A DNA stretch of 64,000 nucleotides from Acanthosoma haemorrhoidale (GCA_930367205.1 OV884009.1:102507189-102571188), one strand, 5' to 3'. Counted from the first letter of the stretch, positions 25,901-35,820 are shown. Numbers and translations: made by a program. The notes: a model not told the origin generated them from the letters alone.

Positions 25901-28900
25901 CACTCCATTTGGGCTCTTCAAATTTAATGTCATGGCTCCAGGGTTACGAAACGCACCCAGCAGTTTCCAACGTTTTATCCATCAAGTTTTTACTGGTCTC
26001 GATTTTGTATTTATTTTTTCAGATGATGGCCTAATTACTTCGTCAACTGAAGAAGAACACAAGCGTCATTTGGAGATTGTTTTCAACCGCTTGGACAAAT
26101 ATAGCTTGCGTATAAGTGTAGCCAAATCTATGTTTGGAGTGCAAGAATTGGAATTTTTGGGGTATAGAATCACTCCAGGTGGATCAATACCTCTTCCAGA
26201 GAAGGTCAGTGTCATCGTAAACTACAAGCTTCCCCATACTGTTCAGCAGCTTCACCAGTTTTTGGGAATGCTAAATTTTTACATAGGTTATTTACACAAG
26301 GCTGCAGAAACTAGAGCCATTTTGCATGACTATCTTAGAGGAGCAAGGAAGAAGGACAATAGAAAAATCACATGGACTCAGGAAGCAGTTGCCAAATTCG
26401 AGCAATGCAAAGTTGATCTCGCTAATGCAACTATGCTCACTTATCCTTGCACAGACTATCCCTTGGCACTTGTCATTGATGCCAGCGATGTTGCCGTGGG
26501 TGGTGTGGTCCAGCAACTTGAACCTAATGGGTGGAGACCTCTAGCTTTTTACTCTAAAAAACTAAGTGATGCTCAAAAGTCTTACAGTGCATATGACAGA
26601 GAGCAGAGAGTTGTTGAGCATGTATTTATCAGTCAAGCATTTTGAACATCTGTTAGAAGGGCGTCATTTTGTGATTTTTACAGATCATAAACCTCTTATT
26701 TTTGCTTTCAAGCAGAGAAATGACAAAGCTTCCTCTCACCAACAAAGAAAATTGCAGTACATATCTGAATTTACCACAGACATCCGCCATATTAGTGGAA
26801 AGCAAAATATTGTTGCGGACACTTTGTCGTGGATTAAGGCTCTAGACGTGTTAGACTTTGACAAGATAGCCGAAGAACAGAAGACTGACAGCGAACTTCA
26901 GGATCTTATGACATCTGATTCTGCATTAAAATTAAAAAGTTACCAGCTTCCTAGAGGAAATCATCTTTGGTGTGATGTCAGTACGGACGCCATCCGGCCA
27001 TTCATCCCCAAGGCATTCCGGCAACAAGTCTTTTATCTTATTCATGATAGAGCTCACCCTGGTATTAAGGCGACCGTCAAGCAGGTATCGTGTAAATATG
27101 TTTGGCTCAATGTTAAAAAGAACATCCAGGATTGAACTAAAGCGTGTATACCATGCCAGCGTAGTAAGATCCACCGTCATGTGAAATCTCCGATAGGACA
27201 ATATAAAGTGCCCGATGAACGTTTAGCTGAGATTCATATAGACCTAGTTGGTCCCCTCCCCCCTTCTGAAGGAAACGTTTACGCTTTAATCATGACTGAT
27301 AGTTATACCAATCAACAAAATCACTGCTGAAACAGTTGCTAAGGCTGTTTATAGTCACTGGGTTGCGCGATTTGGTGTTCCCAGACGCATAATGAGTGAT
27401 CAGGGTCGTCAGTTTGACTCGGGATTGTTTAAACACTTTAGTGCGTTATGTGGCGTCAAACTTTACCGCTCTACGCCTTATCACCCTCAATGCAACGGCA
27501 AGATTGAGCGACTCCACCGTACATTGAAAACAGCATTGAAGGCACATAATTCCCGGAGTTGGACGGAAACTTTGCCAACTGTGCTGTTAGGCTTACGAGC
27601 AGCCATTCACCCTGATTCTAATTCTTCCCTATCTCAAATGCTCCATGGAAAAACCATCACATTACCTGGAGAATTTTTTGCAAATGGATCACGGACATTT
27701 TCAGATTCACAAGATTGGGTCGGAGAACTTCAAGAGGAAATGCGTCAGCTGAAGCCTGTTCCTGTAAATCACAAGTCTTCTAGGAGCGTTTTTATCTACA
27801 AGGACTTAAACAAGTGCTCACATGTTTTTATGCACACTGATCAGATCAAGAAACCCCTAGAACCAGCATACGAAGAACCTTTCCGTGTCATCACCTGTTT
27901 AGAAAAATATTTTCGATTGGAAATCCATGGCAAGGACATTGCGGTTTCTATTGACCGGCTAAAACCAGCTTATTTTCTTGCCGATGAAGATATGAACCAA
28001 CAGGACTCTTCGAATGTACCTTTAGCCCAGTCTCCAGATGATTTTCCATTATTGAGACACAGTCTACACACCAGGAGGAACAACAGAAGCAACTTGAAAC
28101 TGTACCAACCTCTACTAGGAGTGGTAGAACTGCGGTTTCCTGCAAGATATTTAGAAGAAATAATTGTTTGAATGGATTTTGTATATATATATTATATTTT
28201 ATTGTTTTTGTATTTTCTATATTCTGTTTATTATTCTTTGAAGCTATTCGTATTTAATAATAATTTTGTTTCGAGTCAATATTTTTCTATTTTGTTTCTT
28301 GAATTTTCAGGTATATTTTTGTAAGATGCTATGAATGCTATAGTTCCTATTAATGTAATTCACAATTGTGTTTCATAAATATTAACGTGTTAACTGGATA
28401 GGGAGTAATGTAGGGACTTGAGGTATCAATTATTGTTTGAATCTAGCCAGTCTCTAAGATACAGAACCTCTTTGTAAATTGTAACCTCGCAGTAGCAGTC
28501 GAGATAACAAGCCATGTTATCAGACCGCATTTGTGATATATAATAAACAGTATTGTGAACTTAATGAGTGTCTTATTAATTACCTACATATGTAATGAGT
28601 TGCATTGTTGAAAAATATGAATGTTCTGTTCAGTTTCTAGTTACAACTACATTTTAAGTCATGTGTTCCCCTTTCAACAAACACTCCCCGTGAGAAGATT
28701 TTTCATGAGGGTTTTTCTGCCAATGCCTCTACCATAAAACGTATTCTACATCAATAGATAAAATCACTTCTTCTTAGCCCTCATAACCCTACTGGGGTTA
28801 GAAAAGTTAAACAATGACCAATTAAAGTTAACCTTTATTTTAATATCAACTAATTAAAGCTCACCATTTACATGAGGAAGATCAAATCGGTCTTGTTGTA

Positions 28901-31900
28901 CAAGTCCATTAATAATTTCAGCACTTCCAGAAATATCACTCAAACTAGGATCAGTACCTAATAAATAGTATAATGTAGAATACACAAATAAAAAAAATTA
29001 GCAAAATAATATTTTCAATTAAATAATAAATGAGAAATATGGACTGAGTGTGCCGAACATGTGTCTGCACCCTCAGTCTCTTAGCATGTTTTAAACCTCT
29101 CACATCTTAATAACTAACTATATGTATATGCAAATATCTTTTTTCATTAGAAATTTACTCTATTTCACCCCCCTTATTTGAACTCATAAATATATATATC
29201 TTAAAATTCAAACTAATCAACTGTTACATACTTACATAATTTCATTAGCTATTTATAATAGTACAGTGCACTTATACCTGTCTCTTTTTCTATTTATACT
29301 TCTACCACTTGATAATAATTATAGCCACACTTTTTTTTTCTTTTTTTTTTAATCCCCATTACGTTTCTAGTTATCAACACCCAATACAAACATGCATAAT
29401 AGGTTAAAACATTTTCCATTAATAAATTTTATGAAAATATAATATCTCTCTTTCATCAGTCTAAAAGGATACCCCAACCAATTCTCCCATGAAGTTATTA
29501 ATTCACGGCTAACACTAAACTCCCAGAAAGATATGGAAGATTCACTGAAGTTTGTTCCGACCAATGGTGATAGCGATACCTGTTGGTGAGAATAGATACC
29601 CTGCTCTTTAGAGTTAATATCATTACGTTATCAGTAAGATATCACTAATCACAGGAAATGGAGTCTTGGAAAGTCTCAGGTATAATAACAATCCCAATTG
29701 ATAGAGCTTACTAAAATCAACTGGGGGAGGAGGAGGAAATAACAATAAAAATTTGAATGCTACTAATGTGAATCATAACAATTATTGGTAGTTCTTAATT
29801 ACAGGCACCTGAAGCAGATGTTACAACCTCCTCTTAATGTTACAACTGCTTTATATCTAAACTAAAGATAAACTACAAGTGATAGGTTAGTTTACACATA
29901 TTGTTTATGTTAATAAGTGTTTTTCAACAAATAAAGGAGGATAAGAAAATGTAGACACAACTTTAAGCTAACAAATTTTAAAAGATATGTTTCACCTCTA
30001 TTCTAAAAGTTTTGGTGCTGTTGCTTTGCTAACGTTGTAGCTAATGTTTTCTCCAATTGATGATTGTATGAACATATATTATAAATATGGTATGAATCTG
30101 ATCTTTTTTCATAATTATCTACAGCCCTTCTAGGCCGTATTGTATTTTTATTCAAATAGTTTTTATTATTATTTAAAAAACTATACATACACCTATTCAG
30201 GTGTAAAGATGGCCTCTTTAAGCTGAGTAACCCAGTCAAAGGTTGTGGTAACCAGTCCTTACAAAGGGCTGGGTCGGTGAACAGATGATAAATGTTCTAG
30301 TAGAGGAACCTGAGAGTAAATTGGGCCCTGGACCTGTCAGTATAGAGTGTGACGGGCAGCAGGACACACACCATCAGCTGCAATAATAATGGTCAACACC
30401 TCTATAAACTTTGCAGCATATAAGGACCTGATCATCAGAGGCAAACTATTTCCACAAAGGAACTCGGACATTGAAAGCACATAGAAAGTGAACTAATCAA
30501 GACCCCCACAAAACATCCTCCTCACTATTTAGTCTAAGAGAACTATGCAATCTGCCTGGAAGAAAACTATCATCTGCCCAGTTCATAAGATAGGTGATAA
30601 GATAATGTGTGTAAACTATTGTGGAATAGCTCTCCTCCCCTGTGTACAAAATTATTGTCAAACACTTTATCTGACAGATTCCTCCTTTTTGCAGGACATG
30701 AGATTGTCCTTTACCAAAAAGGATTCATGTGAGAAAAGTCCACAACAATGGATCAGATATTCATCTTTAACACCTACATTCTTTTCCAATTATCAGGACC
30801 TGATGCAGACATACATGGTTATGTGGAAACATTGTACAAAAAAAAACTTGATGAAAACATAACATCTCTTTTTTATCAATTCAAGCGAATCTTCCAACAA
30901 ATACTATAACTCATTTATATACTCACGGCTAAGAATGAACTCACAGGATACATAAATAAGTTACCTCAACCAAACCAACAAAATGAAAATATGATTGTAA
31001 TTTGTTATTAATGATGGCTATAATGAGAATGCCTAAAACTTTAATATGAGACAATAGAGAAAACAAATGGAAACTAAGGGAGAAAGAGCAAGTAACTAAG
31101 AAGAGTAAGAAACTCAGCTGCTGGATCAACTTCATTTTCATTAGAGATTTTTATGTATTTAGGTAGTTCAGAAATTAAGACTGTATCACCACTTGAAATA
31201 CTTTTTATTTGACAAAATAAAATATAAATGAACAGAACGTAATTTCGTCAAACAAACCGTTCATTCCCCTTTTAAACTTCCATAGATACTGGTGACTCCC
31301 TCTCTCTCTATTTTTGTTCAGCAGAATTTAGCGTTTTATAACTGTAAATAGCTGATCATTCCGTTCCATCCAGGAATTGGCATAGAAGACTTATTTCTAC
31401 TTCCTTGGAACTGACATCCACTTCCAAAACCAAAGGCAATTTTGGGTCATAATGTGCAAGAATACTGTCTTCTATCAAAGCTGTTGTTAATTATCTAAAA
31501 GCTTCGGGGCAGGATTGGCCCCATACAAAAGGTGTGTCTTTTTTCCTCAGTTGATTTAATGGTACACATATATGAAGTGTTTAATAAATTTTCTGTAGAA
31601 TTAAACATACCTTTAAAAGCTTCTAATTATTTTATATTGGTTAGTTCAGGCATTTCTTGTATAGCTTTTATTTTATTTGGGGGCGGGTGAAGGCCTGATT
31701 TCTCAATAAAGTAACCTACGTATTCAACTCTAGTCTTTAAAAATTTACACTTTAATTTGTTTAGTCATAGACCTGCAGTTTGGAGTGCCTCAAGCACTAA
31801 TTGAAGACTTTGGAAGTGCTGTTCTTTATTTTCTGATATGATGATGTCATCCATCAGAAAATCAACACTGATTTCCATTTTATCTTGATAAATCATTGGG

Positions 31901-33007
31901 CCTGAATTTATTCCAAAAGCAAGCCACTGGAAACTATTAAGTAAGAATGGGGTGTTGATTACTATTAAATTTATTGTCTCTACATCTGCTGGCAATGAAA
32001 GGTAAGCTTCTGAGATATCCAATCTTGAAAATACCTCAGCCCCAATAACTTTTGTAAAAAGCTCTTCAATTACTGGGAGTGGATATTCATAAAATTCTAA
32101 TCTCTCATTTAACCAAGTTGGAAAATCTGCACATATGCAAATTTGATTGTTTAAATTCCTAAACACAACGATAGGTGCAACATACTCCAAGTATCTTATG
32201 GGCTTTATTGGTAAAATCCATGTTTACTTATTTTAAAATAAGAATTACTGATATTAAATATAAGTACAAACAAATAACATTCTGTGTTTAATTATATAGA
32301 TACTTCATTAGAGGGATAGACACATAAGTTTCCCTGGCATAACAAAAATAAAGTTCTAATTTGTTAAATACTGTTCTAATGTAAGGTTTGAAATGAGAAC
32401 CCTTAAAATGGCTGTTAATAGTCAACAATTGGGATAACAAATACAATAATCTAAGCAGGGCTTCCCACCCAAAAGCTGGGTGGGGTTAATTGAGCAGGGA
32501 AGTGAAAAAAAAAACCCACTGTAAAAAAACCTTTTACTGGCTACTTCAAATAAGCCGAGCTTGCACTGCAATCTATGAAACAGGATACACATTTTTAATG
32601 GAAAATAAGCAAAACTGCAAGCAATCATTTATGTATCATTTCTAGGTTGAATTTAATATTATTAAACCATGCAAATATCAGTTATGTCAAACAGTTATTA
32701 CTAACAATTTCCAATTTCATATAAGGTGTTTTCCTTCACCAATTTACAATGTGAACATACATTCTAAAAAAAATGCTACTTAAAAGTTAGTTAACTAATT
32801 TGTATTCACTTCATCACATTATTAAACATTTATTCTTAGTTAAAGTGAAAATATTGGCTCTTGATAATAAAAATTACCATTAACAGGAGGTGCAACCACT
32901 GGTTTCAGCTCATCTTCTAGGCCAGCTAATTCAGTTTGTTCACGAGCAAGAAACTCAGCTGCTGGATCAACTTCATTCTCATCAAAGTTATCACCAAAAC
33001 TGTCCAT
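15568..33007 (-). CDS. Clc: Clathrin light chain, five coding exons
   Basis: Joining the minus-strand exons 33007-32878, 28957-28865, 22192-22088, 21311-21200 and 15751-15568 gives 624 nt without a stop: 207 residues plus TAG. The length fits the clathrin light chain family (about 200-250 residues). Residues 1-43 hold the near-N-terminal consensus DPAAEFLAREQ. Residues about 85-150 form the heavy-chain-binding helix (KKWREEQKLLLEEK, then EEWRVVAKKELEEWYKHHEE). The C-terminus (EWERIAKLCDFNPKASRTSK, then SRMRSIILQLKQSPL) is the best conserved part of the family. Light chains bind the clathrin heavy-chain hub and regulate coat assembly in endocytosis and trans-Golgi traffic. All introns are GT-AG. 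The introns are full of transposons, including one whole LTR element. A 5' untranslated exon must lie upstream, since the first coding exon begins with a splice acceptor 14 nt before the ATG. Confidence 0.95.
16126..16148. repeat. (AG)n microsatellite
   Basis: About 11.5 uninterrupted AG units in Clc intron 4. Confidence 0.95.
16450..17520 (+). mobile_element. LINE remnant, RT C-terminal part (CR1/jockey-like)
   Basis: The GC-richer island in Clc intron 4 encodes SPNNYRLISSLSNLSQ, an RT entry motif, and after a deletion KNLGITIDQTLSWNQHISQI and a long C-terminal region with SFLACSSTLWNSLPHNLHHA and SLRTFKKALLFQLF. The LWNSLP...SLxxFKxxLxxxLF ending is typical of CR1/L2/jockey-type LINEs. The YxDD motif lies in the deleted part. 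There are two overlapping frames (16869-17111 and 17122-17514), so it is dead. It lies opposite to the gene. Confidence 0.82.
17521..20239. other. Intronic AT-rich DNA with possible transposon debris
   Basis: Clc intron 4. No supported gene: the open stretch at 18582-18866 has lysine/isoleucine-rich low-complexity composition and no motif. The block at about 19010-20060 is richer in GC, contains a perfect 10-bp inverted repeat at 19044-19065, and on the minus strand has a purine/GT-rich segment followed by TGTGACAATCC (about 19739-19729) that looks like an LTR junction. I could not define a second end. Confidence 0.35.
20240..20975 (-). mobile_element. LINE remnant with RT motifs (RTE-like)
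   Basis: On the minus strand, several frames give NKNGTMLSDPKKIKEK, FEQEIEEAMIGKTAG, LLNLAWKEK and IPED, the fingers region of RTE-type reverse transcriptases. Further on, GCSLSPLIFN followed by LDVALEKTK matches the RQGCSLSPLLFNLYLDxxxE motif. Stops and frameshifts occur throughout, and the YxDD region is not found. It lies in Clc intron 4, in the same orientation as the gene. Confidence 0.68.
21200..21311 (-). CDS. Clc: Clc coding exon 4
   Basis: Acceptor GTTAATTAG, donor G|GTAATC. It encodes DKNEDLKKEEWRVVAKKEL and EEWYKHHEELIAKTKSAN, the charged helix that binds the clathrin heavy chain. It enters in phase 1 and leaves in phase 2. Confidence 0.95.
22088..22192 (-). CDS. Clc: Clc coding exon 3
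   Basis: Acceptor TATCCTAG, donor AAAG|GTAACT. It encodes VRSVSPIPVKQPPREEPEKI and KKWREEQKLLLEEK. The second part is the start of the heavy-chain-binding coiled coil; phase 1 on both sides. Confidence 0.94.
22846..22905. repeat. (AT)n microsatellite
   Basis: About 30 uninterrupted AT units in Clc intron 3. Confidence 0.95.
22906..24032. other. Clc intron 3, AT-rich
   Basis: No coding or transposon motif recognised between the microsatellite and the Ty3/gypsy insertion. Confidence 0.4.
24037..24207 (+). repeat. 5' LTR of the Ty3/gypsy element
   Basis: 171 bp, TGTAGGG...CCTACA, with an AATAAA at 24161-24166. It matches the 3' LTR over its whole length apart from a 5-bp and a 13-bp indel, a 1-bp indel and a few substitutions. 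Confidence 0.95.
24210..24226 (+). other. Primer-binding site, tRNA-Trp-like
   Basis: TGGTGACCTCAACGTGA begins 2 nt after the 5' LTR. It differs at two positions from the complement of the eukaryotic tRNA-Trp 3' end as I recall it (TGGTGACCCCGACGTGA). This primer is known for CsRn1-type gypsy elements. Confidence 0.7.
24257..25025 (+). pseudogene. gag remnant of the Ty3/gypsy element
   Basis: The ATG at 24257 opens MTPPEGEKSED and IKIPPFRADKPELWF, the usual start of these gags, then meets a stop (24373). A frame change near 24425 is followed by the open stretch to 24921 with LAKERLLQLFKESDNQQIRR and KLSQLLRKMQALAGG, a capsid-like helical region, and LDKVAAMADKIAEV. Downstream, in another frame (about 24948-25015), HHRFGTKCRPEKCKQPCSW is the atypical zinc-binding motif of this lineage. 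Confidence 0.85.
25000..28171 (+). pseudogene. pol remnant: protease, RT, RNase H, integrase
   Basis: The blocks are in order. Protease: FLVDSGADVSIIPK (near 25120-25160). RT: GVIRPSKSEWASPLHLV, RPCGDFCKLNDLT, PDRYPIPRIDDF, IDLFKAYY, then after a frameshift at about 25860 NVMAPGLRNAPSSFQRF. The polymerase active site reads FSDDG, where most relatives have Y-[LIV]-DD. RNase H: VIDASDVAVGGVVQQ, then FTDHKPLIFA in the next frame. Integrase: HPGIKATVKQ, CIPCQRSK region, MSDQGRQFDSGLF, STPYHPQCNGKIERLHRTLK. After it comes a tail with HVFMHTDQIKKPLEPAYEEP. Multiple frameshifts and stops make it inactive. Confidence 0.93.
28409..28588 (+). repeat. 3' LTR of the Ty3/gypsy element
   Basis: 180 bp, TGTAGGG...CCTACA. 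It is preceded by a weak polypurine tract (GGATAGGGAGTAA) and followed by the target repeat TATG. A 13-bp insertion around CGAGATAACAA is present here and absent from the 5' LTR. Confidence 0.95.
28593..28864. other. Clc intron 3, short remainder
   Basis: Non-coding sequence between the retrotransposon and exon 2; no feature seen. Confidence 0.4.
28865..28957 (-). CDS. Clc: Clc coding exon 2
   Basis: Acceptor ATTTATTAG, donor AATG|GTGAGC. It encodes TDPSLSDISGSAEIINGLVQ and QDRFDLPHVN, the variable linker between the N-terminal consensus and the coiled coil. Phase 1 on both sides, so skipping it would keep the frame. Confidence 0.9.
28958..30399. other. Clc intron 2, left part
   Basis: AT-rich sequence without a supported gene. 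Minus-strand open stretches at 29367-29564 and 30003-30239 lack family motifs. The segment at about 29440-29600 shares short phrases (TTCACGGCTAA) with 30915-30935 and may be old repeat DNA. Confidence 0.35.
30400..30870 (+). mobile_element. LINE fragment, RT entry region (RTE-like)
   Basis: SAWKKTIICPVHKIGDK followed by NYCGIALLPCVQN matches the W-x(4)-ICPIHKKGDK...NYRGISLLP signature at the start of the RT palm of RTE-type LINEs. The upstream bases (KLFPQRN region) continue the similarity. The sequence then decays; no catalytic DD is present. It is antisense to Clc. Confidence 0.72.
31103..31146 (-). pseudogene. Partial copy of Clc coding exon 1
   Basis: These 44 bases match 32944-32987 inside Clc exon 1 at 40 positions, with a perfect 30-bp core. 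In the minus strand it reads NENEVDPAAEFLT, keeping the exon's frame. All four differences are transitions. There is no splice acceptor or donor around it, so it is not a plausible alternative exon. It lies in Clc intron 2, 1.8 kb from its parent, in the same orientation. Confidence 0.85.
31260..32215 (-). mobile_element. Ty3/gypsy pol fragment (RT and RNase H start)
   Basis: The longest open part (32190-31765) encodes an RT with APIVVFRNLNNQICICADF, LNERLEFYEYPLPVIEELF, FSRLDISEAYLSLP, FQWLAFGI and the active site FLMDDIIIS (residues M-D-D kept). Continuing on the minus strand in other frames are VGYFIEKSGLHPPPNKIKAI and LVLEVDVSSKEV (RNase H start). The sequence differs from the element at 24037, so it is another family. 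No LTRs were found. It lies in Clc intron 2 in the same orientation as the gene. Confidence 0.87.
32216..32877. other. Clc intron 2, right part
   Basis: AT-rich intronic sequence with one GC-richer patch near 32440-32490; no motif recognised. Confidence 0.4.
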
Positions 33008-33021
33008 TATAAGATCAGGTT
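32878..33021 (-). CDS. Clc: Clc exon with start codon (coding exon 1)
   Basis: The acceptor TTTTTTATTAG precedes 14 nt of 5' UTR, then the ATG at 33007-33005. It encodes MDSFGDNFDENEVDPAAEFL, AREQTELAGLEDELKPVVAP and PVN, then leaves in phase 1 at AATG|GTAATT (32878). The DPAAEFLAREQ block is the near-N-terminal consensus of clathrin light chains. The methionine is the first in frame after the acceptor and matches the family's usual length before that block. Confidence 0.95.
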
Positions 33022-33129
33022 CTAATAAAAAAAATCAACGATTACATATTCGAAAATAAGAATTAATAATGTCAAATAAAAGTATAACTCAAATTTAAGT
33101 AGATAGCTGTAAAAGTACATTTTTCCTTG

Positions 33130-33220
33130 CTTTTTTATATATCTTTAATGAAATGCAAATAATACACAATATTTAAAGCAGTACTTAGAGCTTAATTTTA
33201 ACGTTTGATTAATTAATTGT
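33130..33220 (-). repeat. LINE 3' UTR fragment, jockey-like family
   Basis: On the minus strand it reads AAGCTCTAAGTACTGCTTTAA, then CATTTCATTAAAG and a TA-rich tail. This matches the 3' ends at about 12165-12230 and 9985-10060. It is a very short 5'-truncated insertion, 110 bp upstream of the Clc start exon. Confidence 0.65.
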
Positions 33221-34499
33221 TGGATGCTGCATTAATAATATAAACTAATATAAAACTTGTTCCGAGACACTCTCCCGTGAAGATGAGTTCAGTTAGTACA
33301 TGCTTCTCGTAATGCTACAAGGGGCACTAATTTATTTTTAATCCACAGAGCAGAACTGCAGGGGTATTGAGTACATAATAGCAATTAAATATTCTGTTCT
33401 TGAAGAAAAAATCCCAGGATGGAAATTCTTGACTGTATTATCATACTCTATATCATCTCAGCTATCTCCATTTTTTACCAGGCAGTCATGTATGGTCATA
33501 ATAATATTATATAATAACAGGCTAAATACAGAGTTTTGTCGAGTTAAACAAAAAACATGGAAAATGCACAGATACACAAGTAAATAATCAATTAAAATAA
33601 CATATTTGTCATACATAACATTTTTATCATTGCAATTAAATAATTACAGTGTTTTTAAGTTTTTCATTATTTTTATAAAACAAATGCTTTACTAAAAATA
33701 ACATAGCAATTTAAATTAACAAAACAATTATTAAAGGAAAAAAGATGAGTTATTTTTTGTTATCAGTTTTTTTTTTACACAAGCTGTTGTTCAAAACATA
33801 ACCATAGCCAACATATATACTGATAACCTTTTAAGCAAGAAATATCTAAAGTTTATATATTCATGATTAGATACATCTAATCAACAGCATTGTACAAGAG
33901 TTGAGATTATAGGTAACCATAAAATTTAATATAACATAAACGTAGTATGATATTAATTTATGCCAATTATGTATACTTTATTTGATTTATTTTGTATCAC
34001 TGCAAAAATTAGAATAAAACCCACCACTTACTTCTATCAAATTACCTAAATCACTCTCAAAAAACGACAAGTGTCAAACTGATAATCCCAAATATCTACA
34101 ACTTCTAAGCAAAGAAGTATAACAAAATTGTCCAAAGAGTAAACAATGAGAATGTTACTATAGTAATCATTTAAATAAATTTAAAGCTTGTCTAGCGCTT
34201 CTGATGACACCTTAAAAACTAAATACAATGCATGTACATTCCCTGTAGGATCTATTGTTAGTAACGTGGATTATTAGTGGTGGTGGATTGGATGATAGAT
34301 ACCCTCCCGGAATCCGGAAAAAAATGTTATGTGTGAAAGGGATCCACCTCCTCGGGAATATCCAACGAAGACCCGTTAACATTGCTGCCAAATCCAATGG
34401 TATTTATTTATTTAATTTTCGTTATTTATTACAAACGCTTACAATGATCTTCTGTGGGTGCTCTGGAACATGCGTTTAATTTATACAAATTTCTAGCAA
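33221..34499. other. Upstream region of Clc
   Basis: The Clc promoter and 5' untranslated exon should lie here or further upstream, but I cannot place them. A GC-richer block at 34190-34400 has open frames on both strands without recognisable motifs; it could be a 5' exon or transposon debris. Confidence 0.3.
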
Positions 34500-35820
34500 A
34501 TCATTATCCAACAACAACGAGCTGAGTAAGCTGAGTTTATTTTCAAGGAATTAGTGTCAAGCAGTGGTTTAGTGGGATTAAGCAAGCATATGAAGGATTG
34601 CTCTCTCCACTCACTACCGCAAACTTCAAAAACAGTTGGTTGGTTGGCTAGTGACATACGTGAAACCTACACCCAGACCAGAAGCAGATACACTTCCCTC
34701 TGGTTACTCACTCTTCCAGCACGAGTGAGTAGAGACCATTTTAGTCAACAAGATTTCAAAAACGGCACTAATTTTGTCGTCGAGACCGCTTGCTTGGCTT
34801 ACTCAGCATCCCCACTTTCCTGAAAGTAGTTTGATAAAGTCAGTCACTAGTGAAGTGATTGGAGTTCCAGAGGTAACCTATCACTTATCTTAGGAAGTTT
34901 GAAAAAAAGGGATTTCTAGAATTAATGTTCAAGACCTTCAAAATATAACGTTTAAACGTAAATATAAGGACGCATCGCTTGCATCTTCTACTTCTCTGAA
35001 AAAATAATGAGAACGATGAGATCCGTTTAATTTTGATGCTGACACGAGAATTGGAAAAAAGAGGATACAACTGATTTAGTATTCTTCCACAAACCAGTAG
35101 AGCCAATAAAGCAGGTACATGGTACTCAACCAAATCATTCAAGTACGAACCTGCACATGTAGTTTTCATTCATGCATTTACTGGTTGTGACCCTTTCTTT
35201 TTCTGAAATAGCAGCCAAATTTAAAGGACTCAGCTACAAAATTCGGAAACCCTCAAGCATCACTAGAATCCATAACTCACTTAAGCTGGAAAATATTGTA
35301 TCCTTGAATTGTATGGAGATGAAATGAAACAAACGAATCACTGCACGAATTGAGATACCTGGTGTTCAAAAAATCTGCCTTGAAAACTTAATTAATATTG
35401 CGAGACTGCCACCTCCAGAAAATGCAAGTTTCATGCGCTTCAATGAAACCAACAGATTCAAAGTTGGCCGGGTCACAATACAAATCCACTTAAATGGGGA
35501 TGGTAACAAAGCTCTCCCGGTCTAATTACAATTATGATGACTAAAGACACTATACCTCAGTCACTGATATTTTCTGTTTTCTGCGATTGCTAAAAAAGTT
35601 GCGGTGGAGCTTGTTGCTACCAAAAAGCAGAAAAGCAGACCTGCATTGCTCCTTAATATACAAACACTGCAGTGGCACTTCTTGCGTGAATGTTTCAGAG
35701 GTTCTATCTGGAGATTCTTTTGACGATTTCGATAGTGTGATTCAAACTACAGTAAGTGTAGCACAAACTGGATCATCTCATGAGAAGGACTGTGATTCCT
35801 AGATGAGCAGCATATAGTAA
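34500..35820 (+). mobile_element. Decayed repeat ORF of the HAxTGCD / CXC-tail type
   Basis: Broken frames on the plus strand give, in order, LTRELEKRGYN, ANKAGTWYSTKSF, HVVFIHAFTGCDPFF (about 35157-35200), LELYGDEMK, ETATSRKCKFHALQ, WGW and a cysteine-rich end (35570-35720: CGGACC, CIAPLIYKHCSGTSCVNVSE). I know this combination, a conserved HAxTGCD block and a C-terminal CxC cysteine cluster, from a multi-copy protein family in arthropod and other invertebrate genomes, probably transposon-encoded; I cannot name the element. This copy has many stops. Confidence 0.58.

Larger units (their letters stand above)
24037..28588 (+). mobile_element. Complete but broken Ty3/gypsy LTR retrotransposon (CsRn1-like)
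   Basis: A 4552-bp insertion in Clc intron 3, opposite to the gene. It has two LTRs (24037-24207 and 28409-28588) and is flanked by the direct repeat TATG (24033-24036 and 28589-28592), a 4-bp target duplication as expected for Ty3/gypsy. Between the LTRs are a primer-binding site, gag, protease, RT, RNase H and integrase in the gypsy order. The tRNA-Trp-like primer site and the unusual zinc-knuckle region (HHRFG...C...C...PC) point to the CsRn1/Kabuki-type lineage known from animals. The coding region is interrupted at least six times (near 24373, 24425, 24920, 25482, 25860, 26645, 27135, 27310), so it cannot move by itself. Confidence 0.94.

Noticed and set aside
30941..31141. Minus-strand open frame with a signal-peptide-like start
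   Set aside because: It starts inside the Clc exon copy in a different frame from Clc, and its hydrophobic run comes from T-rich DNA.
34212..34479. Overlapping open frames on both strands in a GC-richer block
   Set aside because: No recognisable domain on either strand; may be transposon debris or a non-coding exon, so no gene is called.
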